Shown: in pieces, positions 46,435 through 55,927 of the stretch | Layout of the letters: each line of letters starts with the position of its first letter | Numbering within the stretch: position 1 is the stretch's first letter | NCBI GenBank assembly: GCA_947473305.1 | Contig: CANJCB010000005.1 | Location: 85,593 to 149,592, forward strand | Length of the DNA: 64,000 nucleotides | Direction: 5' to 3' | From: Rhodospirillales bacterium | GTDB taxonomy: Bacteria; Pseudomonadota; Alphaproteobacteria; ATCC43930; CGMCC-115725 | Program-made: the position numbers and the translations under genes | The notes under the pieces: generated by a model | What the model was told of the DNA's origin: nothing | What the model saw: the letters and a program-made list of their open reading frames with translations, nothing else | Database searches by the model: none

Positions 46435-46493
46435 GGGCGGGGCAAGGTCCTCACCAAGCTCTGAACGTTCTTAAGAGCCCCAACACTCCCGGT

Positions 46494-46600
46494 CGTCATC
46501 CTCGGATTTAGTCCGAGGATCCACGAAGGTGTTTGCCTGTCATCAAGCGTACCTCAATACCACTTAGTCGTGGATCCTAGGGCCAAGCCCTAGGATGACG
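46494..46600. repeat. CGTCAT/ATGACG palindromic repeat, copy R4
   Basis: A 107-bp element between convergent genes, with outer ends CGTCAT and ATGACG. In inverted orientation its ends match R1: the right 41 bp are identical to R1's left end, and the left hairpin CCTCGGATTTAGTCCGAGG differs from R1's by one base pair changed on both arms. The middle 30 or so bases are unrelated to R1. Confidence 0.85.
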
Positions 46601-46663
46601 ATCTCGGAGGCGTTAGCGGTGTGCGCGTTCACAAGGCTCGCGGGAAAACCGGGTCGTGCGACC

Positions 46664-47608
46664 TTAAGGAAAATCCCTCGGGTCCGGCACCGCGTTCTCC
46701 GACAGCCCCCGGATCGACGCCCGGCCCATCGCGAGCCGGGACTCTTCGGCGCTCGCGCCAATATGCGGCGTGCTGAGGAAATTGCGCAGGCCCAGGAGGC
46801 GGTCGTCGGTCGCGGGCTCTTCGACAAAGGCGTCGAAGCAGGCGGCGAAGAGTGTCCCATCGATCAGGAGGTCGCGCAGGGCTGCCTCGTCGACGATATA
46901 TCCCCGGCAGGTGTTGATCAGCAGGCAGCGCGGCCGCAGCCGCTTCAAGGTCTCGCGATTGTAGAGATTGCGGGTGAGGGGCGTCACCGGGAGGTGCAGC
47001 GAGATCACCTCGGACCGCTCGATCAACTCGTCGAAGCCGACCGGCGTGATCCCGTGTTCACGGTAAAAGCCGCCGTAGTCCTTGATATCGCAGGCGAGGA
47101 TCGTGCAGCCGAAGGGTGCGAGAAGCTGGGCGAAATCCTTGCCGATATGGCCGCAACCGTGGATGCCGACGACGCGGCCCGTGAGGAGCCTTCCAAGGTT
47201 ATGCCGGGGCCGCTCCGCCGCGCGCATGGCGGCGTTCATCTCGGAGATCCCGCGTAACCCTGAGATCGCGAAGCAGAGCGCCAGTTCCGCGACGGACCGC
47301 TTGTTGACCCCGGGCGTATAGCCGAAGCGGATCCCCCGCCGCTGGAGCAGCGCGAAATCGTGCTGGTCCGTCCCCACGCCGAAATTGGAGATGACCTTCA
47401 ACCGGGGCAGGGCATCGAGCATCCGTTCCGTCACCGGCGTATCCTTGCCGCCGATCACCGCGTCGCAATCGGCGAGCCATTCGATCAACTCGTCCTCGCC
47501 GAGATATTGGCCGGGGGCGGCGATCTTGGCGTCGGGATAGGCGGCCAGCAATTCGGCGCGCAGCACCCGATGGGCGCCGAACGACGGGACCGTGCAGGCG
47601 ACGCGCAT
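46664..47608 (-). CDS. D-isomer 2-hydroxyacid dehydrogenase (NAD-binding)
   Basis: A 314-residue NAD(P)-dependent oxidoreductase. The dinucleotide motif is G151-C-G153-H-I-G156, with Asp174 placed to bind the ribose of NAD. Catalytic residues are Arg235 (INTCRGYIVDE), Glu264 (FVEEP) and His282 (TPHIGAS). It interconverts 2-oxo and D-2-hydroxy acids, perhaps phosphoglycerate- or hydroxypyruvate-like. The start MRVACTVPSFG is 4 bp past the DUF6282 stop, so the two are cotranscribed; substrate undefined. Confidence 0.9.
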   Translation of the reverse strand: MRVACTVPSFGAHRVLRAELLAAYPDAKIAAPGQYLGEDELIEWLADCDAVIGGKDTPVTERMLDALPRLKVISNFGVGTDQHDFALLQRRGIRFGYTPGVNKRSVAELALCFAISGLRGISEMNAAMRAAERPRHNLGRLLTGRVVGIHGCGHIGKDFAQLLAPFGCTILACDIKDYGGFYREHGITPVGFDELIERSEVISLHLPVTPLTRNLYNRETLKRLRPRCLLINTCRGYIVDEAALRDLLIDGTLFAACFDAFVEEPATDDRLLGLRNFLSTPHIGASAEESRLAMGRASIRGLSENAVPDPRDFP

Positions 47609-47612
47609 GGGC

Positions 47613-48632
47613 TCAGGCCACGCCCAGGAGCTGCGCGGGCTTGGTGACCGTCATCAGCCGCAATTCCTCCGCATTCATCCCGAAGGCGGCCATATAGCCC
47701 CGGATCAGCCGCATGCATTCGACCGTATGCGGGAAAAGCGGCTCGCCCGCGTCGCTGGAGAGGGTGAAATGCTCGACGCCGATCAGGCGGATGGCGTCGT
47801 ACATCTCCTTAGGATCGACGCCCAGCAAGGGCGATAGTTCGTCAAAGGTGAAGTTGAGCGTGATCCCCACATCCGCCACTTCCCGCATCAATTCCGGCGT
47901 CAGGTCCAGGAAGGGGCTGAAGGGATGGTCGATCACCGCCTTGCGGAAGCCGAGCTTGTCGGTCAGCGCCGCCAGTTCCCGGATTTCCGGATGGGTCGCA
48001 TGGCCGAAGAAGAGCATCGCGTCATGGTCCGCGACGATGCGTACGACCTCCTCGTAGAAGGGCTTGAGCTTGCCATGGTCGTCGATCATGTAATGCCCGG
48101 CCTTGAGCGCCTCGTCCCAGGGCAGCGGCGCGGTATGGCCATAGGGATCCCCGCCGGGATAGACCCAGGAGGTGCGACCGCCCACCATGCGATAGGTATT
48201 CGCATGGTTGAAGACCGGCAGCCAGACCGCCTTCACCCCGGTCGAGAGGTGATGGCGGAGCTTCTCGATCGAGGGCGGCTTGTTGTCGGCGGTAAGCCCA
48301 TAGCCGGCCCAGCATTCGGTGGGCTTGAGCTGCTTCTCCTCGGCCCAGCGGTGCAGATCCTCGCGCACCGCCGCGACCGCTTCCGCCGGGGCATATTCCC
48401 CCCTTGTCGCCCCGATGGTCTTGAAGAGGAGCCCGCCCATCTTGCTTTCGGACGCCAGCTTCGCCAGGGCCAGGGCATCCTGCTGCCCTTCGTGGGAGTG
48501 GCAGTGGATGTCGATGGTGTCCTCGACGTCCGGGACCTGGGGCGGGAAGACCACACCAGGCCGGAAGCCGCGCCGCGCCGGATAGGAGGTGACGCAGCGC
48601 TCCAGTGTCGGGGTGGCGTGGTCGCGGCGCAT
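47613..48632 (-). CDS. DUF6282-like metal-dependent hydrolase
   Basis: A 339-residue amidohydrolase-like protein. It has the N-terminal metal motif DTIDIHCHSHEG (about residues 38-49), internal histidines in LLFKTIGATRG, FNHANTYRMVGG and LFFGHATHPEIRELA, and a late acidic residue in SSDAGEP, as in TIM-barrel metal hydrolases. I recall this set as DUF6282; the reaction is unknown. Position between a TauD-type dioxygenase and a 2-hydroxyacid dehydrogenase suggests a step in breakdown of a small organic acid or lactone. Confidence 0.8.
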   Translation of the reverse strand: MRRDHATPTLERCVTSYPARRGFRPGVVFPPQVPDVEDTIDIHCHSHEGQQDALALAKLASESKMGGLLFKTIGATRGEYAPAEAVAAVREDLHRWAEEKQLKPTECWAGYGLTADNKPPSIEKLRHHLSTGVKAVWLPVFNHANTYRMVGGRTSWVYPGGDPYGHTAPLPWDEALKAGHYMIDDHGKLKPFYEEVVRIVADHDAMLFFGHATHPEIRELAALTDKLGFRKAVIDHPFSPFLDLTPELMREVADVGITLNFTFDELSPLLGVDPKEMYDAIRLIGVEHFTLSSDAGEPLFPHTVECMRLIRGYMAAFGMNAEELRLMTVTKPAQLLGVA

Positions 48633-48651
48633 GGGCGCTCCTTCGGTGGGG

Positions 48652-49515
48652 TTAGACGGGACGGTCGCCCTCGGCCACGACGCGGCTCATGACCCGGCGC
48701 TTGCCGTTATAGTCGTTGATCGGCCTGTGCATGGTGCAGCGGTTGTCCCACATGGCGACGGCGCCCGGCGTCCAGGTATAGCGGCAGGTGAGTTCCGGGC
48801 GGATCGCCTGCTCGAAGATATACTTCAGGAGCGGCATGCTCTCTTCCTGGGTCCAGCCGTCGAAGCGCTGGACATAGGTGCTGTTGAGGAAGAGCGCCTC
48901 GCGGCCGGTTTCCGGATGGGTGCGGACCGCCGGATGGATCATTTCCGTCGTGACGTTCTTCCTGAAGTCCGGATCGTCCTGGCGGAGCTTCATGGAGCGG
49001 TCGGGCGTATAGATGCCGTTGGTCGCGCCATGCTCGTAGTTTACGGGCCGATGGACGGCCTTGAGCTTGCGAAGCTCTTTCTTCAACCCGTCCGAGAGGA
49101 TATCGAGCGCCATATATTGGTTGGCGAACATGGTGTCGCCGCCGAAATCCGGTAGCTCATGGGCATAGAGGAAGGAGGCCAGCGGCGGCTTCTCCCAGAA
49201 GGTCGAATCCGTATGCCAGTTCTCGCCGAAGGCCCGCTTCTCATGCGGCTCCTTGACGACGGCCAGTACCTCGGGCTCGCCCTCGGCGGATTTCACGATG
49301 GGGTCCACCACCAGGGGACCGAAGCGACGGGCGAAATTCTTGAGGTCGTTGACCGTCAGATCCTGGTCGAGAAAGAAGACAACGAGATTTTCCAGGAAAG
49401 CCCGGTGAATCTCGGAAAAGGTCTCCTGGTTCAGGTTGGCGAGGTCCGCCCCCCGAATCGTGGCGCCCAGCGCCCCGGCGATCGGTTTCACCTCGATGGT
49501 CTGATAGGTCGTCAT
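48652..49515 (-). CDS. TauD/TfdA family 2-oxoglutarate-dependent dioxygenase
   Basis: A 287-residue Fe(II)/2-oxoglutarate dioxygenase, taking Met 49515 (MTTYQTIEVKPIAGALGATIRG) as start; an upstream in-frame codon at 49545 adds ten less typical residues. Iron ligands are His101 and Asp103 (NWHTDSTF) and distal His263 (DNRCTMHRPINDY), with the 2-oxoglutarate-binding Arg about 11 residues on. The family hydroxylates taurine, phenoxyacetates and alkyl sulfates among others; the substrate here is unknown. First gene of a three-gene minus-strand operon. Confidence 0.92.
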   Translation of the reverse strand: MTTYQTIEVKPIAGALGATIRGADLANLNQETFSEIHRAFLENLVVFFLDQDLTVNDLKNFARRFGPLVVDPIVKSAEGEPEVLAVVKEPHEKRAFGENWHTDSTFWEKPPLASFLYAHELPDFGGDTMFANQYMALDILSDGLKKELRKLKAVHRPVNYEHGATNGIYTPDRSMKLRQDDPDFRKNVTTEMIHPAVRTHPETGREALFLNSTYVQRFDGWTQEESMPLLKYIFEQAIRPELTCRYTWTPGAVAMWDNRCTMHRPINDYNGKRRVMSRVVAEGDRPV

Positions 49516-49611
49516 CGCGAAGCAATCCTCAAAGGTAGATTGCATACATCGTCCGTCATCGATCTTTTGGGGTCAATAACCAAGGCGGTGCAGATGGTCG
49601 CAGGAGTCCTG

Positions 49612-51207
49612 TCAGGCCGACTGCGCCCCGGGCTTCCCGCTTTCGACGACGAAGCTCTTCAAGGTTGAGACGGTCGCCTGGGGATCGGTCACTTCCGAGA
49701 CGGCGCGGTAATGGGTCGTCATGCGGTTGCGGGTCAGGTCCACGAGGGAATAGCCGCGCTTCCGGCTCTCGAAGAACTTCACATGGGGATTGTCCGGGAG
49801 CCAGGCGGCGAAGGTGTCGTGCGGCGGCCCGTGGGAGGTGATCGAGGTGCAGACGAACTCGGTCGCGACGATGGGCGACTTCGGATCGTCGAAATCGACT
49901 TTCAGGTCGTTGGTCCAGAAGGAATGGATGTCCCCGCCGATCACCACGGGATTGGCGAGCTTGCGGTCTCGGATCTCGGTCAGGAGGCGCTTGCGGCTCG
50001 GCGGATAGCCGTTCCAATCCTCGGTCCAGTAGCCGATGGTGCCGTCCTTCTGGCGCTCCTTCAGTTCGGCGACCAATTGGTCCTGGGCGATGACGTTCCA
50101 CCTGGCGGTGGCGCGGGAGAAACCGTCGTAGAGCCAGGCTTCCTGCTGGGGTCCCAGCACCGAGCGCGTCGGATCCTGGAGATCGGCGCAGCTGTCCGCG
50201 GTTTCGATATGCCCGCCGCCCTTGTTGGGCCGGGAATAGCAGGCTTCCTTGGACCGGTACTGCCTGCCGTCCAGCACGGAAAACTCCGCCAGATCGCCGA
50301 AGCGGAAGCGCTCGTGGAGTCTCAGGTTCGGGCCTTGCGGCAGCGCGCGGCTTGGGCGCAGGGGCATGTGCTCGTAATAGGCGCGATAGGCGGCGGCCCG
50401 GCGCTCCAGGAATTTCGCGGGCTCGTCGAAGCTCTGCGACCATTGACCGGCGTAGTCGTTCTGCACCTCGTGATCGTCCCAGGTCATGAGGGCCGGCACT
50501 TCCGCATGGAGCCGCTGCAGGTCCGGGTCCAGGCGGTATTGGGCGTAGCGGTTGCGATATCCCGAAAGCGTCGAGGCGGTCGCCCCGTCGCTATGCTCGC
50601 GGATGGCACCCCGCCGCTGCTTGGCGTCCTCGTAGATGTAGTCGCCGAGAAAGACCACGAGGTCCGGGTTCTCGTCGGCCAGATGCCGATAGGCGGAGAA
50701 ATAGCCCAATTCGTAATTCGCGCAGGAGACGAAGCCGAACTTCAAGCGGTCGAGCGCGGCTCCGGCTGCGGGCGTGGTGGCGACCCGGCCCACCCGGCTC
50801 GCCGCGTCGCCCAGCAGGAAGCGATACCAATAGGGCCTTCCGGGTTGGAGGCCGGCGATCTCCGCATGGACCGACCAGGCGAAACCGGGTTCCGCCGTCG
50901 CCGTTCCCTTGCGGGCGATCTGCCGCATCTGGGGATCGGTGGCGATCTCATAGGCGACCTGGACCGGTCCGCCGGTCATGCCGCCCGGCGTCGCGGGGTC
51001 CTGCGAGAGCGGATCGGGCGCAAGCCGGGTCCAAAGCACGAAGCCGTCGGCGGAGGGCTCCCCTGCCGCGACCCCGAGGCTGAAGGGATCGCGCTTTAAG
51101 GCGGGAACCGCCAGTCGCTCCGCGCAGCCGATCAGCGCGGGTGAGGCGATGAGCCCGGCGGCTCCGGCGAGGTGGAAGAAGGTTCTGCGGCTGACCAGGG
51201 TCTTCAT
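49612..51207 (-). CDS. phoD: PhoD-type alkaline phosphatase/phosphodiesterase, probable Tat lipoprotein
   Basis: A 531-residue PhoD-family enzyme. The N-terminus SRRTFFHLAGAAGLIASPAL is a twin-arginine signal that ends in a lipobox-like LIGC. A fibronectin-like N-terminal domain precedes the metallophosphatase core: VFLGDYIYED, TWDDHEVQNDYAGQW, GGDIHSFW and ATEFVCTSITS. Such enzymes release phosphate from phosphoesters outside the cytoplasm using Ca/Fe. It is not clearly linked to the dioxygenase 96 bp downstream. No Pho box was identified. Confidence 0.9.
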   Translation of the reverse strand: MKTLVSRRTFFHLAGAAGLIASPALIGCAERLAVPALKRDPFSLGVAAGEPSADGFVLWTRLAPDPLSQDPATPGGMTGGPVQVAYEIATDPQMRQIARKGTATAEPGFAWSVHAEIAGLQPGRPYWYRFLLGDAASRVGRVATTPAAGAALDRLKFGFVSCANYELGYFSAYRHLADENPDLVVFLGDYIYEDAKQRRGAIREHSDGATASTLSGYRNRYAQYRLDPDLQRLHAEVPALMTWDDHEVQNDYAGQWSQSFDEPAKFLERRAAAYRAYYEHMPLRPSRALPQGPNLRLHERFRFGDLAEFSVLDGRQYRSKEACYSRPNKGGGHIETADSCADLQDPTRSVLGPQQEAWLYDGFSRATARWNVIAQDQLVAELKERQKDGTIGYWTEDWNGYPPSRKRLLTEIRDRKLANPVVIGGDIHSFWTNDLKVDFDDPKSPIVATEFVCTSITSHGPPHDTFAAWLPDNPHVKFFESRKRGYSLVDLTRNRMTTHYRAVSEVTDPQATVSTLKSFVVESGKPGAQSA

Positions 51208-51261
51208 GCGCGGCTCATGGGTGAAGAGACGGCGGACTTTAGCATGTCTCGATGACGAAAA

Positions 51262-52533
51262 TCAGAGCGGCCGGTCCGGCTTTTGCCGTCCCACCAGATA
51301 GACGAGCGCTGAAAGCGCCAATACGGCGGCCACCACGACAAAGAAGACCGGCTGGTGGGCGGTCGGTCCTTGTTCCTCGAGATGGGCGCGGAAGAGGCCG
51401 AAAGCGGCGGGGGCAAAGGCGTAGCAGGCCTGGGAGACGGCGGTATTGAGCGCCACCACCCGGGGGACGTCGGCCCGGGCGAAATCGGACTGCGCGATGA
51501 GCGGCGGCAGGGAGGTCGAATTGCCGATGCCGAAGCCGAAGAGGATGACGCCCGCCCCGATGAGGTAGAGGTTCTCCCCGCCCGCCCAGGCAAAGGCGAC
51601 GAGGCCCAGGATCTGCACGCCTGAATTGGCGGCGACGATGGCACGGCGGCTGGCGTCGGGCGGCAGCAGCGCCCCGACCACCGTGCGACCCGCAATCGCC
51701 GAGGCCGTGGCGGCGCTGGCGCAGAAGCCCGCCCCTTGCGCCCCCAGGGCCGGCACGAAGATCGAGACCATATGGGCGATGAGCCCGATCTGGCCGAAGG
51801 TGCAGATGCCCGTGCCGGCGCAAAGCGTCAGGAACCGCCGGTTCCGCCAGAGCGGCGAACCCGGCAGGGGCCGCCAGATTTCCTTGTGAACCGCATTGGC
51901 TTCCGAGGGGGCGTCTCCATCGGCGGCCTGCCCCAGAGACGCGGGCGTCTTGGTGAGAAAGAAGATCGAGATCGCGGCGACCAGGACGATGGTCACGACG
52001 CCGATCAGCAGCGAGGCGCCCGGAAACCCCCAGAAACCGATGGCCGCGATCCAGAGCGACTGGAACACCACGCCGCCGACGCTGGCGCCGTTGTAGGCGA
52101 GGGACAGGGCGGCGGGGCGGCGGCGGTGAAACCAGGGGGCGAGCATCGCATTGATCGCGGCTCCGCTGGTGGCGCCCCAGCCGGCGCCGCTCACCGCGGT
52201 GAGCGCAAAAAGCTGCCAGGGCTCGACCGCCAGCGACCAGCCGAAGACCCCGACCGACAGCGCCACCGCTCCGGCGGCCGTGACGAGCGGAATGCCGAAA
52301 CGCCGGTGGATCGCCGGCAGATTGGCGACCAGCACCGAGCCGAAGAGGAAATGCGTCGTTACCGCCGCCGAGACCAGCCCTACCGACCAGCCCCGCGCGT
52401 TTTCGATGGCATAGAGAAAGACCGGCGGCCCGTAGAACCCGCTGCCCCAGCTCAAGACGGCGACCAAGAAGGCAGCGCCAACGACGCGCCAGCCGAAGAA
52501 GGGACGGCGCGGTGAAAGGGTACCAGGGGTCAT
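51262..52533 (-). CDS. MFS transporter
   Basis: A 423-residue, 12-helix major facilitator. Features include FFGWRVVGAAFLVAVLSWGS in helix 1, RFGIPLVTAAGAVALSVGVF as a motif-A-like loop, PWFHRRRPAALSLAYNGASV between helices 4 and 5, and a central charged loop. This resembles monocarboxylate/oxalate-formate-type MFS proteins. It is next to PhoD and faces away from a TauD-type gene; organic-acid uptake for the cluster is plausible but unproven. Confidence 0.88.
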   Translation of the reverse strand: MTPGTLSPRRPFFGWRVVGAAFLVAVLSWGSGFYGPPVFLYAIENARGWSVGLVSAAVTTHFLFGSVLVANLPAIHRRFGIPLVTAAGAVALSVGVFGWSLAVEPWQLFALTAVSGAGWGATSGAAINAMLAPWFHRRRPAALSLAYNGASVGGVVFQSLWIAAIGFWGFPGASLLIGVVTIVLVAAISIFFLTKTPASLGQAADGDAPSEANAVHKEIWRPLPGSPLWRNRRFLTLCAGTGICTFGQIGLIAHMVSIFVPALGAQGAGFCASAATASAIAGRTVVGALLPPDASRRAIVAANSGVQILGLVAFAWAGGENLYLIGAGVILFGFGIGNSTSLPPLIAQSDFARADVPRVVALNTAVSQACYAFAPAAFGLFRAHLEEQGPTAHQPVFFVVVAAVLALSALVYLVGRQKPDRPL

Positions 52534-52735
52534 CGAAGGGGCCGTACCGTCCTGAAAGTCCCGCCCATTCCGCGCCCCGTTCCATCGCTGACTAATTTTT
52601 GATCATGGCGGTGACAAGCGAAGGCGGCAAGGGGCGGGGCATTCCGCCGCTCTTGTCTCTGCAAGGGGCGAGGCCTAATGTATACAACATCGGTGTGGTG
52701 GAGGTCTCGCCGCAGTCTTCCCAGGAGGTTATCCC

Positions 52736-53818
52736 ATGTCGCATCTCATTCCGCCCGTCACCTCGCCGGCCGCTTGGAAGGGACCGGAGATCGACTGGAA
52801 GAAGGAAGGCCTCCATGTCTTCGACGCGGCCGAACTCCAGGAAATCGACGGCGCGCTGCGGCATCTGAAGTCGCTCGGCAATCTCGACATACCGCAGATC
52901 ACCCGCGAGACCTTCCCGCTCGACAAGGTCGGCAAGTTCATCGAAGGCCTGCGCGAGAAGCTCCTCTATGGCCGGGGCTTCGCCATGCTGCGCGGACTGC
53001 CGCGCGACAGCTACAGCGCCGACGACATGGCGCGCATCTATTTCGGCCTCGGCTGCTATCTCGGCGACAACATGACCCAGTCCTACCTGGGCGACTATCT
53101 CGGTCATGTGATCGACGTCAGCGACGTGGAGCCCAAGTCGCGGGCCTATCGCAAGGGCGGCGCCCAGTCGATGCATACCGACAGCTGCGACGTGATCGGC
53201 CTGATGTGCATGCGTACCGCCAAGCAGGGCGGCGAGAGCCGGCTCGCAAGCTCCATGGCGATCTACAACGAAATGCTGCGGACCCGGCCCGATCTCGCCG
53301 AGGTGCTTTGCAAGGGCTTCATCCATCGCCGTTCCGAAGAGGACGGCAAGCACGCGACAAGCTTCATCAGCAAGGAGCCGATCCCGCTCTTCACCATGGT
53401 CGAGGGGCAGCCGACCTGCTACTTCCTGGGCGGCTACGTGAAGCGCGCCGAGGAAATGGGCGACATTAAGCTCACCAAGCTCGATCACGAGGCGCTCGAC
53501 GAATTCGAGCGGCTGGCCCGCTCGCCGGACTTCTATCTCGACATGAGCTTCACGGATGGCGACATCCAGTTCATCAACAACCGGATCACCGTCCACGGCC
53601 GCACGGATTACGAAGACCATCGCGAGATGGCGCAGCGTCGTCATTTGATGCGGATCTGGCTCTCGATCCCGACCTGGCCCAAGCGGCCCGCGCAGGTCTT
53701 CCATCAGCCCGAGGACCATCGCCTCTGGAGCTTGAACCGCAAGCCCTATATGGAATTTCCGTCGATCGCGCTGAAGGAATTGGAAGACCGCTACCACGCC
53801 CTCGCCGCGGCGGAATAG
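52736..53818 (+). CDS. TauD/TfdA-like dioxygenase, second copy of a different subfamily
   Basis: A 360-residue Fe(II)/2-oxoglutarate-type enzyme. Iron ligands are in SMHTDSCDVIGL (HxD) and the distal region DIQFINNRITVHGRTDYED (His), followed by RHLMRIWLSIPTWPK, whose Arg would bind the 2-oxoglutarate carboxylate. It is distinct from the enzyme at 48652, being longer with the KEGLHVFDAAELQEIDGALR N-terminal part. Start ATG 52736 follows CCAGGAGG. The 202-bp gap to the divergent MFS gene should contain promoters for both, though I see no clear hexamers. Confidence 0.9.
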   Translation: MSHLIPPVTSPAAWKGPEIDWKKEGLHVFDAAELQEIDGALRHLKSLGNLDIPQITRETFPLDKVGKFIEGLREKLLYGRGFAMLRGLPRDSYSADDMARIYFGLGCYLGDNMTQSYLGDYLGHVIDVSDVEPKSRAYRKGGAQSMHTDSCDVIGLMCMRTAKQGGESRLASSMAIYNEMLRTRPDLAEVLCKGFIHRRSEEDGKHATSFISKEPIPLFTMVEGQPTCYFLGGYVKRAEEMGDIKLTKLDHEALDEFERLARSPDFYLDMSFTDGDIQFINNRITVHGRTDYEDHREMAQRRHLMRIWLSIPTWPKRPAQVFHQPEDHRLWSLNRKPYMEFPSIALKELEDRYHALAAAE

Positions 53819-53842
53819 GGCGCCTTCTTACCTGTATAATTA

Positions 53843-53915
53843 CGTCATGCCCGGGCTCGACCCGGGCATCTTTGGCCGTTTGAGAGAGATGCCGGGATCA
53901 AGTCCGGGCATGACG
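53843..53915. repeat. CGTCAT/ATGACG palindromic repeat, copy R5
   Basis: A 73-bp element between convergent genes: CGTCATGCCCGGGCTCGAC, CCGGGCATC, then GATGCCGGGATCAAGTCC, GGGCATGACG. Two hairpins of the ATGCCCGGG type replace the CCTCGG type seen in R1 and R4, but the outer CGTCAT/ATGACG ends are kept. Confidence 0.8.
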
Positions 53916-53923
53916 CCTGGTGG

Positions 53924-54331
53924 TTATAGGGAGGTCTTCCAAACTCTCCCGATCACCGCATCCAGCGAGATCGCACCGGCTCCGCGCGTCAGGATCGCCA
54001 GCAATAGCGCCGCCCAGGTCAGATGCTCGAGCCAAAAATCCGGATAGACGAAGACCTCGATGACCGCCGTCATGGCGAGCATCGGCAGTGTCGCGATCCG
54101 GGCGAAAAGGCCCAGGAACAAAAGCATCGGGCAGGCAAGCTCGATGCCGGCCGCCAGGATCGCCGCGACATGCGGCGGCAGAAGCGGCACCGCGTATTCG
54201 TAGCGGAACAGCAGGAGGGTCGAGTCCCAATTGGCCAGCTTGGTCAGGCCCGAGTTCCAGAACACCGCCCCGACGCAAATCCGGAACAGAAGAAGCAGGA
54301 TCGATAACGGAAATCGGTCCAACCGCTTCAT
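53924..54331 (-). CDS. DoxX family membrane protein of the bufferin operon
   Basis: A 135-residue DoxX-like protein with about four membrane helices (FPLSILLLLFRICVGAVFWN, LLPPHVAAILAAGIELACPM, LGLFARIATLPMLAMTAVIE, LLLAILTRGAGAISLD). DoxX proteins commonly close bufferin-type operons after the DUF2282, DUF692 and DUF2063 genes. The start overlaps the DUF2063 stop by 4 bp. The role is unclear; in related systems it is proposed to assist membrane redox or export steps. Confidence 0.88.
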   Translation of the reverse strand: MKRLDRFPLSILLLLFRICVGAVFWNSGLTKLANWDSTLLLFRYEYAVPLLPPHVAAILAAGIELACPMLLFLGLFARIATLPMLAMTAVIEVFVYPDFWLEHLTWAALLLAILTRGAGAISLDAVIGRVWKTSL

Positions 54332-55089
54332 GGCTTCTCCGCCAGGGCCAGGCCGCAGATCGCGACGTCCCGGAAGAGATCGCGCAGGGCCTCGGCGAGC
54401 GGGAAAGCGGGATGGGCGTCGCGGGCCGCTTCGGTCGCCGTTTCCAGCGTCGCGCCGCCGCTGAGGGCCTCGCGAAACGCGAAGGCGGCGCCGGTCAAGG
54501 CACGCATCTCCACCAGGTCCTCATGCCGACGGATCTCGAAGAATCCGCCGCCGCCGTCGAGCGACACGGAGGCGTCCGCGACGCCCGGCTGGTTCGCGCG
54601 CCAGATCGCATCGACCGGCCAGGGGGACTCCAGATAGGCGATGGAGGGATCGAAGTGGAAGGTGAGGCGCGGCGTCTCCCCCGCTGCGATCCCTGTCAGC
54701 GCATCGGGCCGCAGCGGGATCGTGTCTTCGGCTCCGATGGCGCGGGCCATCAGCCATTCGAGCCGCGCCACATCCGGGAGATAGGCAAGGCTCCGGCCCG
54801 GCGGGAAGTCGGCCAGGAAAGCGGGGAACTCCCCGCCATAATCGGCAAGACGCGGCCGGGCCGGGGGATGGGTGTGGATGAATTCCTCCGCCGCATAGAG
54901 GAAGAAGCCTTCGCCCACGAGTTGCCAGACCACGGGGAAGGTGTCGCGCAGCGCGGTTTTCAGCGAGACGAGGACCGTGTTGCGGTGGATGTCGATGCCC
55001 TCCGCAGGGACGACATGGCGATCGAGCGCGGTTCCTTTGGCGAGAAGCGCGTCGCGAAAGCCGCGTTGAATCTCAGACAGGGAGAGCAT
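54328..55089 (-). CDS. bufC: DUF2063 family protein, bufferin maturation partner (BufC/HvfC-like)
   Basis: A 253-residue DUF2063 protein. I start at ATG 55089 ([20 protein letters not shown]), the family's conserved N-terminus, rather than an upstream frame start at 55200 that lies inside the DUF692 gene. Motifs: [30 protein letters not shown] and [12 protein letters not shown]. In characterised systems it partners the DUF692 enzyme in recognising the precursor peptide. It overlaps DUF692 by 17 bp and DoxX by 4 bp. Confidence 0.9.
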   Translation of the reverse strand: MLSLSEIQRGFRDALLAKGTALDRHVVPAEGIDIHRNTVLVSLKTALRDTFPVVWQLVGEGFFLYAAEEFIHTHPPARPRLADYGGEFPAFLADFPPGRSLAYLPDVARLEWLMARAIGAEDTIPLRPDALTGIAAGETPRLTFHFDPSIAYLESPWPVDAIWRANQPGVADASVSLDGGGGFFEIRRHEDLVEMRALTGAAFAFREALSGGATLETATEAARDAHPAFPLAEALRDLFRDVAICGLALAEKP

Positions 55090-55921
55090 GGCGCTCCCGG
55101 ACGGCAGCCGTGACCTGGTCCGCTTTCCGGGCCTCGCCGAGCAGTATCGCCAGGGTGGGGATATCCTTGTCCCATTCGATAAGCGTCGGTGCTTCGCCAA
55201 AGCGGCTTGCCGCCCGGCGATAGAGGTCCCACACCGGCTCGGCGACCGGGGACGCGTGATCGTCGATCAGCAGGACGCGCCCATCGCGCTCGTCCCGGAA
55301 ATGACCGGCGAGATGGATTTCCCCGATAGCCTCGGCAGGGAGCGCTTCGATATAGGCGGCGGCATCCCAGCCGAGGTTGCTCGCGCTCACCTGAATGTTG
55401 TTCACGTCGCACAGCAGCCCGCAGCCGGTCCGCCGCACCAGTTCCGCCAGGAAAGCTGGCTCCGGGATCGGCGAGTGCTTGAAACGAAGATAGGCGGAGG
55501 GATTCTCGACCAGGATTTTCCGGCCGAGCGCTTCCTGCGCGGCGGCGACGTTCCGGCTCACCACCGCGAGGGCTTCCTCCGTATAGGGAAGCGGCAGCAG
55601 GTCGTTGAGATAGGTTCCGCCGGTCACGCTCCAGGCGAGGTGTTCCGACACCAGGAAAGGCTCGAACCGCCGGACCGCGCGGGCCAGGGCCGCGAGATGG
55701 TCGCGGTCGATCCCCTCGGCGCTGCCGAGCGACAGGCCAACGCCATGGAGGCTGACGGGATAGTCGCGCCGGACCCGCTCCAGCATCCGGGGCGCGGGGC
55801 CGCCTCCCATGTAGTTTTCCGCATGGACCTCGACCCAGCCGACGGGCGGACGCTCGGCCTCGAAGGCGGCGGCATGGGGACTGCGCAGGCCGATGCCGGC
55901 CCGCGTCTGGCCCGCTTGCAT
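55073..55921 (-). CDS. bufB: DUF692 multinuclear iron enzyme of bufferin biosynthesis (BufB/HvfB-like)
   Basis: A 282-residue TIM-barrel DUF692 protein related to MbnB, the oxazolone/thioamide-forming enzyme of methanobactin. Metal-ligand motifs are [16 protein letters not shown](P)[25 protein letters not shown] and DDHASPV, supplying His, Glu, Asn and Asp for an iron cluster. It modifies cysteines of the DUF2282 precursor, giving thiooxazole-type residues in described bufferins. It lies 6 bp after the precursor gene. Confidence 0.92.
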   Translation of the reverse strand: MQAGQTRAGIGLRSPHAAAFEAERPPVGWVEVHAENYMGGGPAPRMLERVRRDYPVSLHGVGLSLGSAEGIDRDHLAALARAVRRFEPFLVSEHLAWSVTGGTYLNDLLPLPYTEEALAVVSRNVAAAQEALGRKILVENPSAYLRFKHSPIPEPAFLAELVRRTGCGLLCDVNNIQVSASNLGWDAAAYIEALPAEAIGEIHLAGHFRDERDGRVLLIDDHASPVAEPVWDLYRRAASRFGEAPTLIEWDKDIPTLAILLGEARKADQVTAAVRERHALPV

Positions 55922-55927
55922 GAGGCC

